From an uncultured Blautia sp. (lineage in GTDB: Bacteria; Bacillota; Clostridia; Lachnospirales; Lachnospiraceae): 32,569 bases of DNA. Under the pieces are notes generated by a model that was not told where the DNA came from, did no database searches, and was given only the letters and a program-made list of their open reading frames with translations. Shown here piece after piece: positions 6,749 through 15,424 of this stretch. Numbering within the stretch: the first letter of the stretch is position 1; each line of letters starts with the position of its first letter. Both the position numbers and the translations under genes were made by a program. The stretch is taken from contig UQAX01000032.1 in NCBI GenBank assembly GCA_900539145.1, positions 1 to 32,569 of the forward strand, in the 5' to 3' direction.

Positions 6749-8032
6749 ATGAAAAGAGCATTTGTTTATATTTTAGGGGGAATATGTCTTATTGCTGTTC
6801 TGTTTTTGTTTCCCTCCGGTCAAAAGGAGAAAACTGAACAGAAAAGTGAGAAGATCCGTCTGGAATTTTATAATAGGAAACGTGAAGTTTATGCGGTTTT
6901 AGAAGAAATTATTGAGAAATTTAATGCATCTCAGGATGAGATAGAAGTGTATCAGAATATGAATACTAATGCAGATGCATCTTTGAGGATTTCGGCTGTT
7001 GAAGGTGATTTTCCGGATGTTGTAGAACTGGGTGGACTGCAGAGTGTGGAAACTTTTGAATATGTTATGGGAGGTTGTCTTCGCCCCTTGGATAACATGG
7101 AGTGTGTCGAGCGTATTAAGGACGAATATCTGCCATATCTTCGCTATAATTCTCATATTTATCAGATGCCTCTGGCTATGAGTTTTGAAGGGATTTATAT
7201 AAACAAAGATTTGTTTTTGGAAGAGGGACTTACAATTCCGAAAACCTATGAAGAATTATGTCAGGTGTCTCGTGAAATACAGAAGCGGGGGAAAGTGCCG
7301 TTTCTTTTTGCAGATAAGGAAAGTTGGACGGTGCATCAGAACTGGGAGAGTATAGAAGGTGCGTACAGGGGGAATTTTGAAAGTTTCTGGACGGAGGTGG
7401 CTACAGGTAAGACTTCTTTTACAGAGGATTCCACCAGCAGAGGTTCTCTGGAAAAGCTTATAGAATTACATCAGTATACCACGGAGGAGTGCAGCAATCT
7501 GAATTATGATGAGGCTATGACAAAATTTGCATCGGGAGAAAGCTTTATGTTTATGCAGGGAAGCTGGGCTTATGGGAGTATTATGGAGAGAAATCCACAG
7601 ATGAACGTGGAACTTATTCCTTTTCCTGTGGATAACGGCAGTGAGCAGCTTGTGACCATGTGGATAGACAGCAGTGTGGGGATTTCCAAAGACTGTAAGT
7701 ATCCGGAAGAGGCGGAGAGGTTTGTGGAATTTTTAATGCAGCCGGAAAATTTGCAGATTTATCTGGATGCAGAGTGTTCTCTTAGCAGTATGGAAGGGAA
7801 TAGAGATCGGGCAGAGTATGCGCCTAAAGTTCATGAACTTTTACGGGAAGACAGAGCGGTCATGGACGCATCCTGGCTGCCTTTGCAGACCAGTGTTATC
7901 AGGGATAAGGATATTTTGGAGCTGATGCCGGATGCAAGTGCAAAAGAGATAGATGCATATCTGGATAAATATACGAAAAGTTTACAAAAGTATAAGGATG
8001 TGTATCTGGAAGCAAAGGAGAGAAAACAATGA
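6749..8032 (+). CDS. Membrane-anchored extracellular solute-binding protein, likely sensory partner of the downstream kinase
   Basis: A family-1 (sugar-type) periplasmic-binding-protein fold of 427 residues. The N-terminus has one hydrophobic segment (residues about 4-22, VYILGGICLIAVLFLF) but no lipobox Cys at its end, so the protein is probably held by an uncleaved anchor rather than by lipid. The binding domain starts at IRLEFYNRKREVYAVLEEII and keeps family features such as GIYINKDLFLEEGLTIPKTYEEL and KFASGESFMFMQGSWAYG. The stop codon overlaps the ATG of the histidine kinase gene (ATGA at 8029-8032), indicating translational coupling. Together with a second, lipidated binding protein serving the permeases, this suggests a role in ligand sensing beside the kinase, as described for XylFII-LytS in Clostridium beijerinckii. 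The ligand is unknown, presumably a sugar or oligosaccharide. Confidence 0.85.
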   Translation: MKRAFVYILGGICLIAVLFLFPSGQKEKTEQKSEKIRLEFYNRKREVYAVLEEIIEKFNASQDEIEVYQNMNTNADASLRISAVEGDFPDVVELGGLQSVETFEYVMGGCLRPLDNMECVERIKDEYLPYLRYNSHIYQMPLAMSFEGIYINKDLFLEEGLTIPKTYEELCQVSREIQKRGKVPFLFADKESWTVHQNWESIEGAYRGNFESFWTEVATGKTSFTEDSTSRGSLEKLIELHQYTTEECSNLNYDEAMTKFASGESFMFMQGSWAYGSIMERNPQMNVELIPFPVDNGSEQLVTMWIDSSVGISKDCKYPEEAERFVEFLMQPENLQIYLDAECSLSSMEGNRDRAEYAPKVHELLREDRAVMDASWLPLQTSVIRDKDILELMPDASAKEIDAYLDKYTKSLQKYKDVYLEAKERKQ

Positions 8033-9849
8033 AGAGCAGATGGCAAAAGAAGTCTTTACAACAGACTATGATGTATGGTTTCGGAGCTCTGTTTGCTGTT
8101 TCACTTTTGGCGTTTCTCTTGTTTTTTCTTCGGAGCTATCAGGAAGAACTGCAGACAGAAATTGAACACATGGAGGAATACAACGAGCAGCTTACCATAA
8201 ATTTGGACAGCACTCTAAATAGTACGGAGTCTTTTCTTTATTTACATTTTTCAGATGATAAAATCCGCAATCTTCTGTGTAGTGATGACAGTGATATTGA
8301 TGCGGAAAGTCAGAAAGCTATAGAAAATAACTTAGAAGAGTATCTGAAACTGCTGGTGGATATGGAGAATGATGTGTTGCGTGCTGTAATTGTAACGCAG
8401 GATGGCAGAATTTATAAAAGTGTAGAAGAAATAGAAGATGATTATATCGAGAGAATGGGTTATCTGATAAAAGATGTTCAGTGGGAAAAAGATACACCAG
8501 GTTATTTTAGTCCTGTGCATAAGGAAACAATTAGTTTAGTAGAGCATAAAGTAGTGTCGGTTATTCATCCTATGTGGAATATTGTAGATGAGGAACCTAT
8601 AGCGACGATATATTTGGATTTGGATTTTGATAAGCTGTCAAATCAGTGGTATCGCTCTGCAAAAATGAACCAGAGCTTTGAATTTTTCATTTTAGGAGAG
8701 GGAGAGCTTTTATTTGACTCTCAAAAAGGAGAACTTTCTCAGACAGAAACTATGGAAGAACTGACACAGAAAAGTAAAATTTTGGTACAAACGCAGGAAA
8801 AGCAAGGTTTGTTAAAGCTGCATGGGAAACAATGTGTGGCTTCAGCAGTAAAACATGAAGATACGGGATGGTATTTGGTGCAGTATCTTCCGGTATGGGG
8901 GCTGGTTTTACAGATTTTAGATAATATGTCTGTGCTGTTGGTAGTATTAATCGGAGTTGTATTGATTACTGCAGCAGGCAGTTATGCTTTGGCAAAATGG
9001 GTTAGTCACCCCGTAAAGGAACTATCTGACTTTATGGGGAATGTGGCAGATATTTCTGAGGAAGGGCAGGAGATTGCTTTTTTTTCTCGGGAACAAGTGG
9101 AGGGAACGGAAGAAATTCAGCAGATGATTGAAAGTTATAATGCCATGGCCAAGAGGATTAATGACAATATTATTAAAGACTATATTTATAAATTAAATCA
9201 GAAACAGGCAGAGTTGAAAATGCTGCAGTTTCAGATAAATCCCCATTTTCTTTATAATGCGCTGAATACAATCAGTTCCATAGCCCAATTGCAGGATGTG
9301 GACTATATACCGGAAATTGCTTCTGGACTATCCGATATGTTCCGGTATAACATTGACGGAAGAGAAATTGTTTCCATACGAGAAGAAATTACGCAGACAG
9401 AAAATTATATGTGCATTCAGAAAATTCGTTTTCCGGAGCGTTTTTCTGTGGAAATTTCTATGGAGGAAGAATTATTTGACTGCAAGGTATTGAAGTTTAT
9501 TTTGCAGCCTATTGTGGAAAATTCTTACAAATATGGATTTACCGAGAAAAAGAAGAAGGACATTTTGAGAATTCGAGGATACCGGGAAGCAGAGGAAACC
9601 ATTATTCTTATTGTGGAGGACAATGGCGTGGGCATGGAAGAAGAAAAAGTTCAGGCTATAAACGAAGCTCTTGAAAGAGAAGCCGGATTCGAGGCAGCAG
9701 CAGGGATTGGACTTCGCAATGTAAATGCCAGAATTAAAAATTATTATGGGGAACCTTGTGGTATCTGGTTGGAAAGCTGTTTGGGAGAATATACCCGAGT
9801 GTATCTGCGGGTGAAGAGTATGGATGTTTCACAGGAAAAGAGAGGGTAG
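8029..9849 (+). CDS. LytS/YesM-type sensor histidine kinase
   Basis: A 606-residue membrane kinase. Membrane segment 1 lies near residues 12-33, an extracellular domain of about 260 residues follows (dCache-like in size), then membrane segment 2 (VLLVVLIGVVLITAAGSYAL) and a HAMP region. The His_kinase family signature QINPHFLYNALNTISS has the phospho-acceptor His406. The ATPase domain shows the N-box (ILQPIVENSYKYGF), VEDNGVGM and GIGLRNVNARI. It overlaps the binding-protein gene by four nt and is followed after four nt by the response-regulator gene. This gives a three-gene sensory operon that presumably controls the ABC importer just downstream. The signal is likely a carbohydrate, perhaps relayed by the anchored binding protein. 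Confidence 0.95.
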   Translation: MKSRWQKKSLQQTMMYGFGALFAVSLLAFLLFFLRSYQEELQTEIEHMEEYNEQLTINLDSTLNSTESFLYLHFSDDKIRNLLCSDDSDIDAESQKAIENNLEEYLKLLVDMENDVLRAVIVTQDGRIYKSVEEIEDDYIERMGYLIKDVQWEKDTPGYFSPVHKETISLVEHKVVSVIHPMWNIVDEEPIATIYLDLDFDKLSNQWYRSAKMNQSFEFFILGEGELLFDSQKGELSQTETMEELTQKSKILVQTQEKQGLLKLHGKQCVASAVKHEDTGWYLVQYLPVWGLVLQILDNMSVLLVVLIGVVLITAAGSYALAKWVSHPVKELSDFMGNVADISEEGQEIAFFSREQVEGTEEIQQMIESYNAMAKRINDNIIKDYIYKLNQKQAELKMLQFQINPHFLYNALNTISSIAQLQDVDYIPEIASGLSDMFRYNIDGREIVSIREEITQTENYMCIQKIRFPERFSVEISMEEELFDCKVLKFILQPIVENSYKYGFTEKKKKDILRIRGYREAEETIILIVEDNGVGMEEEKVQAINEALEREAGFEAAAGIGLRNVNARIKNYYGEPCGIWLESCLGEYTRVYLRVKSMDVSQEKRG

Positions 9850-9853
9850 AGAA

Positions 9854-11377
9854 ATGCGGATAATTGTTGCTGATGATGAATTTTTTGCCAGAAAGGCGCT
9901 GGTGAAAAGGATTGAAGAATTAACAATCGAAATAGAATTCTGCAAAGAGGCAGAAAACGGCAGAGAAGTTCTGGAACTTCTGGAAGAAGAGGGGGCAGAT
10001 TTAGTAGTGACAGATATTCGAATGCCGGATATGGATGGACTGGAGGTAGCCAGACAGCTGTGGGAAAAATTTCCGGAAACTAGTGTAATTATTGAAAGTG
10101 GATATGCAGATTTTGATTATGCGGCTACAGCTATTCGCTATGGAGTGAAAGATTATCTTACAAAACCGGTAAAAAAAGAAGAGCTTGAAAAAGCGATAAA
10201 AAGAGTAGGAGAAGAGCAAAAGAAGCTGCGACAGAAAATAGAGAAACAGCTGGCAATCCAAAGGGGAGAGTTTATGGATTTTTCCCACATACTGGAGAAT
10301 GAAGTGACAGCAGAGGAAATTTTGGGGAATTTATTTCAGAAAACAGCAGCAGACAGCTGGTATCTGGCAACGGTGCAGAGCAGAAAACAGCAATTAAATA
10401 AAGAAAAAATTCAAAATATATTAGAGATTTTCAGGGGAGAGGACATTCGTGTAGGTTATTTTTGCCCTAAACAGGAATTTATTCTGGTGTTGAAAGCTGA
10501 TGGCGGGAAAGAGTTTCCAGAAATATTTTTCCGAAAAAAACTAGTGTCCTGTTGGAATAAAACAGGGGTAGAATTACAGGTGGGTATTAGTCAGTGCCAT
10601 GAAAAAACAGAAAATGGTGTAAAAGAGGGAGCAGGTGCTTACAGGGAAGCAGTGTATGCTATAAATCAGAGACTTTTGCAGCCTGAGCAGCAGATTTATC
10701 GTTATGAAGCAGAGGTAAATGTGGTGCAGTTGTTTTCTCAGGCAGAGGAAATAGAGTTGGAGAGATGTCTGACAGAAAATCGGACTGAGGATGCGATAAA
10801 TATGGCACGAAAGCTGTTTCAACAATGTGAAAATCGAGAGGAAATCAGTATTTATTCTCTTTTTACTTCTTTAATTCAGATTATGAATGTAATTAATAAG
10901 GTGTATACCATTCGAAAAGGTCAGGAGAGTGAGGAAACGGACAAAAGCTCTTATTTGTTATTTAATTTTAAGACGGATTTGTATGCCTTTCATTCTATGG
11001 AGGAACTGCAGCGTTATATTTTTGATTTGATTTCCGATATGTCAGAGGAAGAAGGGCAGAAAGCTTCTATTATAGAGGATTTACTTAAATATTTAGAGTG
11101 GAATTATCAGCATGACATTACGGTTAACGAATTGGCGGCCCATAAGTATTTTGTTAATCCCAGTTATTTGAGCCGCCTGTTTAAGGCGGAGACAGGTAAG
11201 ACATTTTCTAAATATCTGACAGAACTGCGTATGCAGAAGGCTGCGGAGCTTTTAAAGGAGAGCGGGCTGAAAATCAGCGATGTAGCACTTTGCGTGGGAT
11301 ATAATGATGTATCTTACTTTATACAGACTTTTAAAAAGTATTATCTTATGACTCCTGAGCAATACAGAAATCAGTAA
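9854..11377 (+). CDS. Response regulator with AraC-type DNA-binding domain (YesN-like)
   Basis: A 507-residue cytosolic regulator. The receiver domain (residues 1 to about 120) has the acidic pair D7/D8, phospho-acceptor D54 in VTDIRMPDMDG and the conserved Lys in LTKPV. A long linker domain follows. The C-terminal hundred residues form two AraC helix-turn-helix motifs (ITVNELAAHKYFVNPSYLSRLF and LKISDVALCVGYNDVSYFIQTFKKYY). An upstream in-frame ATG at 9824 overlaps the kinase gene; GAGGG at 9842-9846, seven nt before the ATG at 9854, favours the later start. It is the cognate partner of the preceding kinase and probably activates the binding protein/permease operon beginning at 11495. Confidence 0.95.
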   Translation: MRIIVADDEFFARKALVKRIEELTIEIEFCKEAENGREVLELLEEEGADLVVTDIRMPDMDGLEVARQLWEKFPETSVIIESGYADFDYAATAIRYGVKDYLTKPVKKEELEKAIKRVGEEQKKLRQKIEKQLAIQRGEFMDFSHILENEVTAEEILGNLFQKTAADSWYLATVQSRKQQLNKEKIQNILEIFRGEDIRVGYFCPKQEFILVLKADGGKEFPEIFFRKKLVSCWNKTGVELQVGISQCHEKTENGVKEGAGAYREAVYAINQRLLQPEQQIYRYEAEVNVVQLFSQAEEIELERCLTENRTEDAINMARKLFQQCENREEISIYSLFTSLIQIMNVINKVYTIRKGQESEETDKSSYLLFNFKTDLYAFHSMEELQRYIFDLISDMSEEEGQKASIIEDLLKYLEWNYQHDITVNELAAHKYFVNPSYLSRLFKAETGKTFSKYLTELRMQKAAELLKESGLKISDVALCVGYNDVSYFIQTFKKYYLMTPEQYRNQ

Positions 11378-11432
11378 GAAAATTCTTATTGGTTATATCA
11401 GATAATTTATACTGAAAAAAGGATATTCTCCT

Positions 11433-11438
11433 TATAAT
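11433..11438 (+). promoter_or_regulatory. Possible promoter region of the ABC importer
   Basis: TATAAT at 11433-11438 lacks a good -35 (TACTGA at the expected place), as is common for activator-dependent promoters. A small palindrome AAGGA-TATTC-TCCTT (about 11419-11433) abuts it and could be a regulator site. AAGGAGGA precedes the gene. Confidence 0.4.
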
Positions 11439-11494
11439 AAATTCCAGAAAGAGGGTAAGACCCCAAAAAGGAATGTTATAAGGAGGATTTTTTT

Positions 11495-12781
11495 ATGAAA
11501 GGAAAAAAATTAACAGCACTTGGACTTGCTGCAATGATGGGTATGAGTTTGCTTACCGGCTGCAGTGGCGGAAGTGCAGAGACAGGAAAAGAAACAAAGA
11601 AAACTTCTGATGGAAAGACAGAATTGGAACTGTTTGGTACAAAGCCGGAAAATAAAGAAACTTTACAGAAATTAGTAGATACTTACAATAAATCTCAGGA
11701 TAAAGTAACTGTAAAATTGATACAGCCTGCAGATGCTGGTACAGTTTTGAAAACTCGTATGACAAAAAATGACCTTCCTGATATGGTAGCTATGGGTGGT
11801 GATTTCAACTATGCGGAATTACAGTCTGCAGGAGTGCTGACAGACTTATCCGGGGAAGAATTTTTGGATGATATTAATGAGTCTTACATTAATATGCTTT
11901 ATGCCTTGAATAAAGATCAGGAAGAAAAATCTTACGGTGTCCCTTATGCAACAAATTCTTCCGGAATTATTTATAACAAAGATATTTTCGCAGAAAATGA
12001 GATTGAAATTCCGACTACTTTTTCTGAATTAATGGCAGTATGTGAAAAGTTAGAAGCAGCAGGAGTCACACCATTTGAACTGACTTTCAAAGATGCATGG
12101 ACTATTCTTCCGGCATGGAATGCGATGGCGCCGGTTATGCAGCCGGAAAACTTCTACAACGATAAGAAAGCCGGAAAAGCTACTTTTGAAGGTACTCACG
12201 AAGCAATTTTGGAAAATTATCTGAAACTGGTAGAGTATGCACAGAAAGACTACATGGGTACTTCTTATGATGACGGAAATAAGAAATTTGCGGCAGGGGA
12301 AGCAGCTATGATGATAAATGGAAGTTGGGCGATTACAGAAATCAAAAAAGCAAATCCGGATGTTAATATTGACCAGTTTAAATTCCCGGCTACTGATGAG
12401 GCAGATGCAAATAAAGTAACCTCCGGTGTGGACGTACTTCTGGGTATTACTACAAATTGCGGTGATCCAGACGGTGCAAAAGATTTCATTAGCTTTATGG
12501 TGCAGAAAGAAAATGCACAGCTTTATGCAGATGAGCAGTTTGCTTTCTCCGCAGTAAAAGGTGTTGAACAGAACGACCCAAGTGTTGCAGGTGCAAAACC
12601 GGATATTGAAGCCGGAAATGTGGTAGACTTCCCAGACCACTACTATCCAAGCGGATTTGATATAAGCGCAGCTCTTTCCAACTTCTTCCTGGAAAAAGGA
12701 AACGGAAAAGATGATGCGGCAAATATTGCAGATACTTTAAAGAAATTGGATACAGATTATGATACATTAAATGTGAACTAA
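11495..12781 (+). CDS. ABC sugar transporter substrate-binding lipoprotein
   Basis: A 428-residue family-1 extracellular solute-binding protein. The signal peptide ends in the lipobox LLTGC with Cys23, followed by a Ser/Gly/Lys-rich tether, so it is a lipoprotein on the outer face of the membrane. The mature part shows LELFGTKPENKETLQKLVDTYNKS, SGIIYNKDIFAENEIEIPTTFSEL and a KFAAGEAAMMINGSWAI segment typical of this family. AAGGAGGA gives strong translation, consistent with high-level binding-protein synthesis. Two permease genes follow directly. The related protein at 6749 lacks a lipobox, so this one is the transport component. Specificity cannot be read from the sequence. Confidence 0.95.
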   Translation: MKGKKLTALGLAAMMGMSLLTGCSGGSAETGKETKKTSDGKTELELFGTKPENKETLQKLVDTYNKSQDKVTVKLIQPADAGTVLKTRMTKNDLPDMVAMGGDFNYAELQSAGVLTDLSGEEFLDDINESYINMLYALNKDQEEKSYGVPYATNSSGIIYNKDIFAENEIEIPTTFSELMAVCEKLEAAGVTPFELTFKDAWTILPAWNAMAPVMQPENFYNDKKAGKATFEGTHEAILENYLKLVEYAQKDYMGTSYDDGNKKFAAGEAAMMINGSWAITEIKKANPDVNIDQFKFPATDEADANKVTSGVDVLLGITTNCGDPDGAKDFISFMVQKENAQLYADEQFAFSAVKGVEQNDPSVAGAKPDIEAGNVVDFPDHYYPSGFDISAALSNFFLEKGNGKDDAANIADTLKKLDTDYDTLNVN

Positions 12782-12792
12782 GAGGTAGAAGA

Positions 12793-13677
12793 ATGAAGAA
12801 GAAACACGGAAAGAAATCCACTGTCAACAAATCGTTTTATTTTATGGTGGTTCCGTTTATAATTCTGTTCTTTATTTTCCATACCATACCGTTTTTCCAG
12901 GGTATCTTTTATAGTTTTACTGACTGGAAAGGGTATGGTATCTGGAATACCGTAGGATTTCGGAACTACATTCAGTTTTTTAAAGACCCGGCTATGGGAC
13001 AGACTTATGCCTTTACAATTAAATTTGCACTGTGTGCCACAATTTTAGTAAATGTTCTCAGTCTTGCTCTTGCCTGTGGTTTAAATGCAAAAATAAAATT
13101 TAAAAATACTATTAAGGCAATTTATTTTCTTCCTTATATGTTGGGTACTTTGATTATTGGTTTTGTATTTAACTTTATTTTCGGTAATGTCATTCCTATT
13201 TGGGGACAGAAGCTGGGAATTGAGGCGCTGAGTACAAATATTCTGGGAACCAATCATGCGTGGCTGGGAATTTTGTTTGTAACGGTATGGCAGGCTATGG
13301 CATTTAACACTTTGATTTACCTGTCAGGACTGCAGACGGTGGACCGTGACGTATATGAAGCAGCAGACCTGGACGGTGCAACTGGATTTAAGAGATTTAC
13401 TAAGATTACTTTCCCTTTAATTGCCCCATTCTTTACCATTAATATGGTTTTGAGTGTGAAAAACTTCCTTATGGCATTCGACCAGATTATGGCAATGACA
13501 GGCGGTGGTCCCGGTACATCCACAACAAGTATCTCTGTATTAATTTACAAACGAGGTTTTGACGGTGGACAGTTTGCATACCAATCAGCCAATGCGGTAA
13601 TTCTGTTTCTGATTATTGCGGGAATTTCTATATTCCAGCTGAAAGTACTTGAGAAGAGGGAGGCGAAGATGAACTAA
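12793..13677 (+). CDS. ABC sugar transporter permease (MalF/UgpA type)
   Basis: A 294-residue membrane protein with six predicted membrane segments. The inner-membrane permease signature EAADLDGATGFKRFTKITFPLIAP is the EAA loop that docks onto the ATPase. It starts 11 nt after the binding-protein gene behind a GAGGTAGAAG ribosome site. Its stop overlaps the start of the next permease by one base (TAATG). With that partner it forms the translocation channel for a carbohydrate importer of the CUT1 class. Confidence 0.95.
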   Translation: MKKKHGKKSTVNKSFYFMVVPFIILFFIFHTIPFFQGIFYSFTDWKGYGIWNTVGFRNYIQFFKDPAMGQTYAFTIKFALCATILVNVLSLALACGLNAKIKFKNTIKAIYFLPYMLGTLIIGFVFNFIFGNVIPIWGQKLGIEALSTNILGTNHAWLGILFVTVWQAMAFNTLIYLSGLQTVDRDVYEAADLDGATGFKRFTKITFPLIAPFFTINMVLSVKNFLMAFDQIMAMTGGGPGTSTTSISVLIYKRGFDGGQFAYQSANAVILFLIIAGISIFQLKVLEKREAKMN

Positions 13678-14522
13678 TGGGAAAAAGCAAATGTAAAGTA
13701 AAAGAAAAATATAACTGGCCCATGACTATACTGCTGCTTGTGCTGGCAGTGGTGTTTATCCTCGGACCTTTATATATAGCAGTACTGATTGCAGTAAAAG
13801 ACCCGTCAGAAATGGCGAATGTATTGTCTTTTCCAAAAAAACTCAGATTGCAGAATTTTGTAGATGCATGGGTAATGACGGATTATCCGAGAAAGTTTAT
13901 GAATACTTTGTTCATTACGGTTATTAATCTGGTATTTACCATTCTTTCAAATTCTATGGTAGCTTATGCTATTACAAGGAATAAAGACAAGAGTAAATTT
14001 TTTAACTTCGCGTATTACTACTTTGTCAGTGCTATGTTCATTCCGTTTAATGTTATTATGCTGCCATTGGTAAAACAGGCTTCTGCCTTCCATATGGACA
14101 ATATTTTTGGAATTACGTTCCTGTATATTATTTTCGGTCTTCCGATGAATATTTTCCTGTATACGGGTTTTGTAAAATCCATACCTCCGGTTCTGGATGA
14201 AGCGGCCTATATTGACGGTGCAACTCCGTTTCAGACCTTTTATAAAATTATTTTTCCTTTGATGAAGCCTATGAGCGCGACTGTGGCTATTCTGTCCTTT
14301 ATGTGGACCTGGAATGACTTCTCCATGCCTCTGGTACTTTTAAGCGAGGAGAAATATCAGACCTTACAGCTGGCACAGTATGTGTTTAAGGGGCAATTTA
14401 ATACAGAATATAATCTGGCATTTGCATCTTATGTGCTGGTACTGATCCCAATTCTTCTAGTGTATATTTTCTGTCAGAAGTGGATTATTGCGGGAGTTAC
14501 CAACGGGGCAGTAAAGGCATAA
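13677..14522 (+). CDS. ABC sugar transporter permease (MalG/UgpE type)
   Basis: A 281-residue second permease with about six membrane segments and the EAA loop DEAAYIDGATPFQTFYKIIFPLMKP. The TAATG overlap with the previous gene at 13675-13679 suggests stoichiometric translation. The operon ends here without an ATPase gene, so the importer probably uses a multitask ATPase of the MsmX/MsmK type encoded elsewhere, a common arrangement for CUT1 importers in Firmicutes. No glycosidase or sugar kinase is linked, which leaves the substrate open. Confidence 0.95.
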   Translation: MGKSKCKVKEKYNWPMTILLLVLAVVFILGPLYIAVLIAVKDPSEMANVLSFPKKLRLQNFVDAWVMTDYPRKFMNTLFITVINLVFTILSNSMVAYAITRNKDKSKFFNFAYYYFVSAMFIPFNVIMLPLVKQASAFHMDNIFGITFLYIIFGLPMNIFLYTGFVKSIPPVLDEAAYIDGATPFQTFYKIIFPLMKPMSATVAILSFMWTWNDFSMPLVLLSEEKYQTLQLAQYVFKGQFNTEYNLAFASYVLVLIPILLVYIFCQKWIIAGVTNGAVKA

Positions 14523-14537
14523 AATTTTGAACAGACC

Positions 14538-14566
14538 TTGATTTTTCAGCACTGCCATGCTATACT
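14538..14566 (+). promoter_or_regulatory. Promoter of the queT leader RNA
   Basis: TTGATT (14538-14543), 17 nt, TATACT (14561-14566), with a TG-C extension (14558-14560). Transcription would begin near 14573, giving a 160-nt leader before the queT start. Confidence 0.7.
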
Positions 14567-14572
14567 ACAATA

Positions 14573-14733
14573 CGTTGTAAAGCCCATAAAAACAAGGTCT
14601 TATAAGGGCTTCGCCGATTTCCGGCATAATGGGATGTTATAAAAGACATCCGCCGGATATCTTTTATAACCGCTTAGGCGCGAGTGTTCGTGACCTTCCA
14701 CTCGTAAAACAAAACTAAAGGAGAAAACAGAAT
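14573..14733 (+). promoter_or_regulatory. Structured leader of queT, candidate preQ1-responsive riboswitch
   Basis: The leader has a series of hairpins. AAGCCC/GGGCTT pairs near 14580-14611. A long near-perfect hairpin lies at 14636-14670, with GTTATAAAAGA pairing TCTTTTATAAC around an inner ATCC/GGAT. CGC/GCG follows at 14671-14680, then CGAGTG/CACTCG (14681-14704) with a 12-nt loop. That loop holds CCTT, which can pair with AAGG of the AAAGGAG ribosome site after an A-rich segment, an H-type pseudoknot reminiscent of preQ1 classes. QueT genes are known to carry preQ1 riboswitches. The sequence does not fit a class I or II consensus I can recall, so the class is unassigned. Confidence 0.5.
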
Positions 14734-15228
14734 ATGAAAAACAAAAATGTGTCGTACTTAACACAGGCTGCAATGATTGCGGCAATCTACGTGGTGCTTA
14801 CTATTGTCTTTGCGCCTATCAGCTTTGGAGAAATACAGGTTCGTATTGCCGAAATGCTGACAATTTTACCTATTTTTACACCGGCGGCAGTTCCGGGATT
14901 GTTTGTAGGATGTCTGATTGGAAATATTACAGGCGGAGCAATCTTACCTGACATTATTTGCGGCAGCATCGCAACACTTATAGGAGCGGCAGGGACATAC
15001 GCATTGAGAAATCACCACAGAGCATTGGCAGTTTTACCGCCTATTTTGGTAAATGCCTTGGTTGTTCCGTTTGTACTTCGCTATGCTTACGGTGTGGTAC
15101 TTCCAATTCCATTTTTGGCTTTAACCGTAGGAATTGGGGAAATTATTTCCTGTGGAATACTGGGAAATGTTTTGGCGGCAGTTTTGAAAAAATACAGCGG
15201 AAAAATTTTCGTATCACAAAGAGTATAA
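14734..15228 (+). CDS. queT: Queuosine precursor transporter QueT
   Basis: A 164-residue membrane protein of the QueT family (COG4708), the small substrate-binding S component of ECF-type vitamin transporters, thought to import a queuosine precursor (preQ1/preQ0). It starts SYLTQAAMIAAIYVVLTIVFAPISFGEIQVR, the family hallmark, followed by AEMLTILPIFTPAAVPGLFVGCLIGN and a total of about five membrane helices. AAAGGAG lies 12 nt upstream of the ATG. It is monocistronic, with a promoter and structured leader before it and a terminator after it. The ECF ATPases and T component are not in the window. Confidence 0.93.
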   Translation: MKNKNVSYLTQAAMIAAIYVVLTIVFAPISFGEIQVRIAEMLTILPIFTPAAVPGLFVGCLIGNITGGAILPDIICGSIATLIGAAGTYALRNHHRALAVLPPILVNALVVPFVLRYAYGVVLPIPFLALTVGIGEIISCGILGNVLAAVLKKYSGKIFVSQRV

Positions 15229-15242
15229 GATAAAAAGCTTTA

Positions 15243-15276
15243 GGGAGTTCTGTAAATCAGAATTCCCATTTTTTTT
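15243..15276 (+). terminator. Terminator of queT
   Basis: GGGAGTTCTG pairs with CAGAATTCCC (one G-T wobble) around a five-base loop, followed by a run of eight T. Confidence 0.9.
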
Positions 15277-15296
15277 CTTCCTTCCAATCATTTACT

Positions 15297-15325
15297 TTGA
15301 CATACAATAGTCTGTATGCTAGAAT
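15297..15325 (+). promoter_or_regulatory. Strong sigma-A promoter of the TPR/AAA gene
   Basis: Consensus TTGACA (15297-15302), 17 nt, TAGAAT (15320-15325) with a TG-C extension. The leader is about 93 nt to the TTG start. Confidence 0.8.
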
Positions 15326-15424
15326 TAAATCAATTATGGAGTCTTATACCCTCAGCAAGAATTACAGATAAGAACACATATTTGAAACTATATACAAATC
15401 AATAAATGTACAGAGGTGAATAAA

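Noticed and set aside
12050..12640. 196-codon minus-strand frame inside the binding-lipoprotein gene
   Set aside because: Cys- and His-rich nonsense composition, no start signal, wholly inside a well-supported gene.
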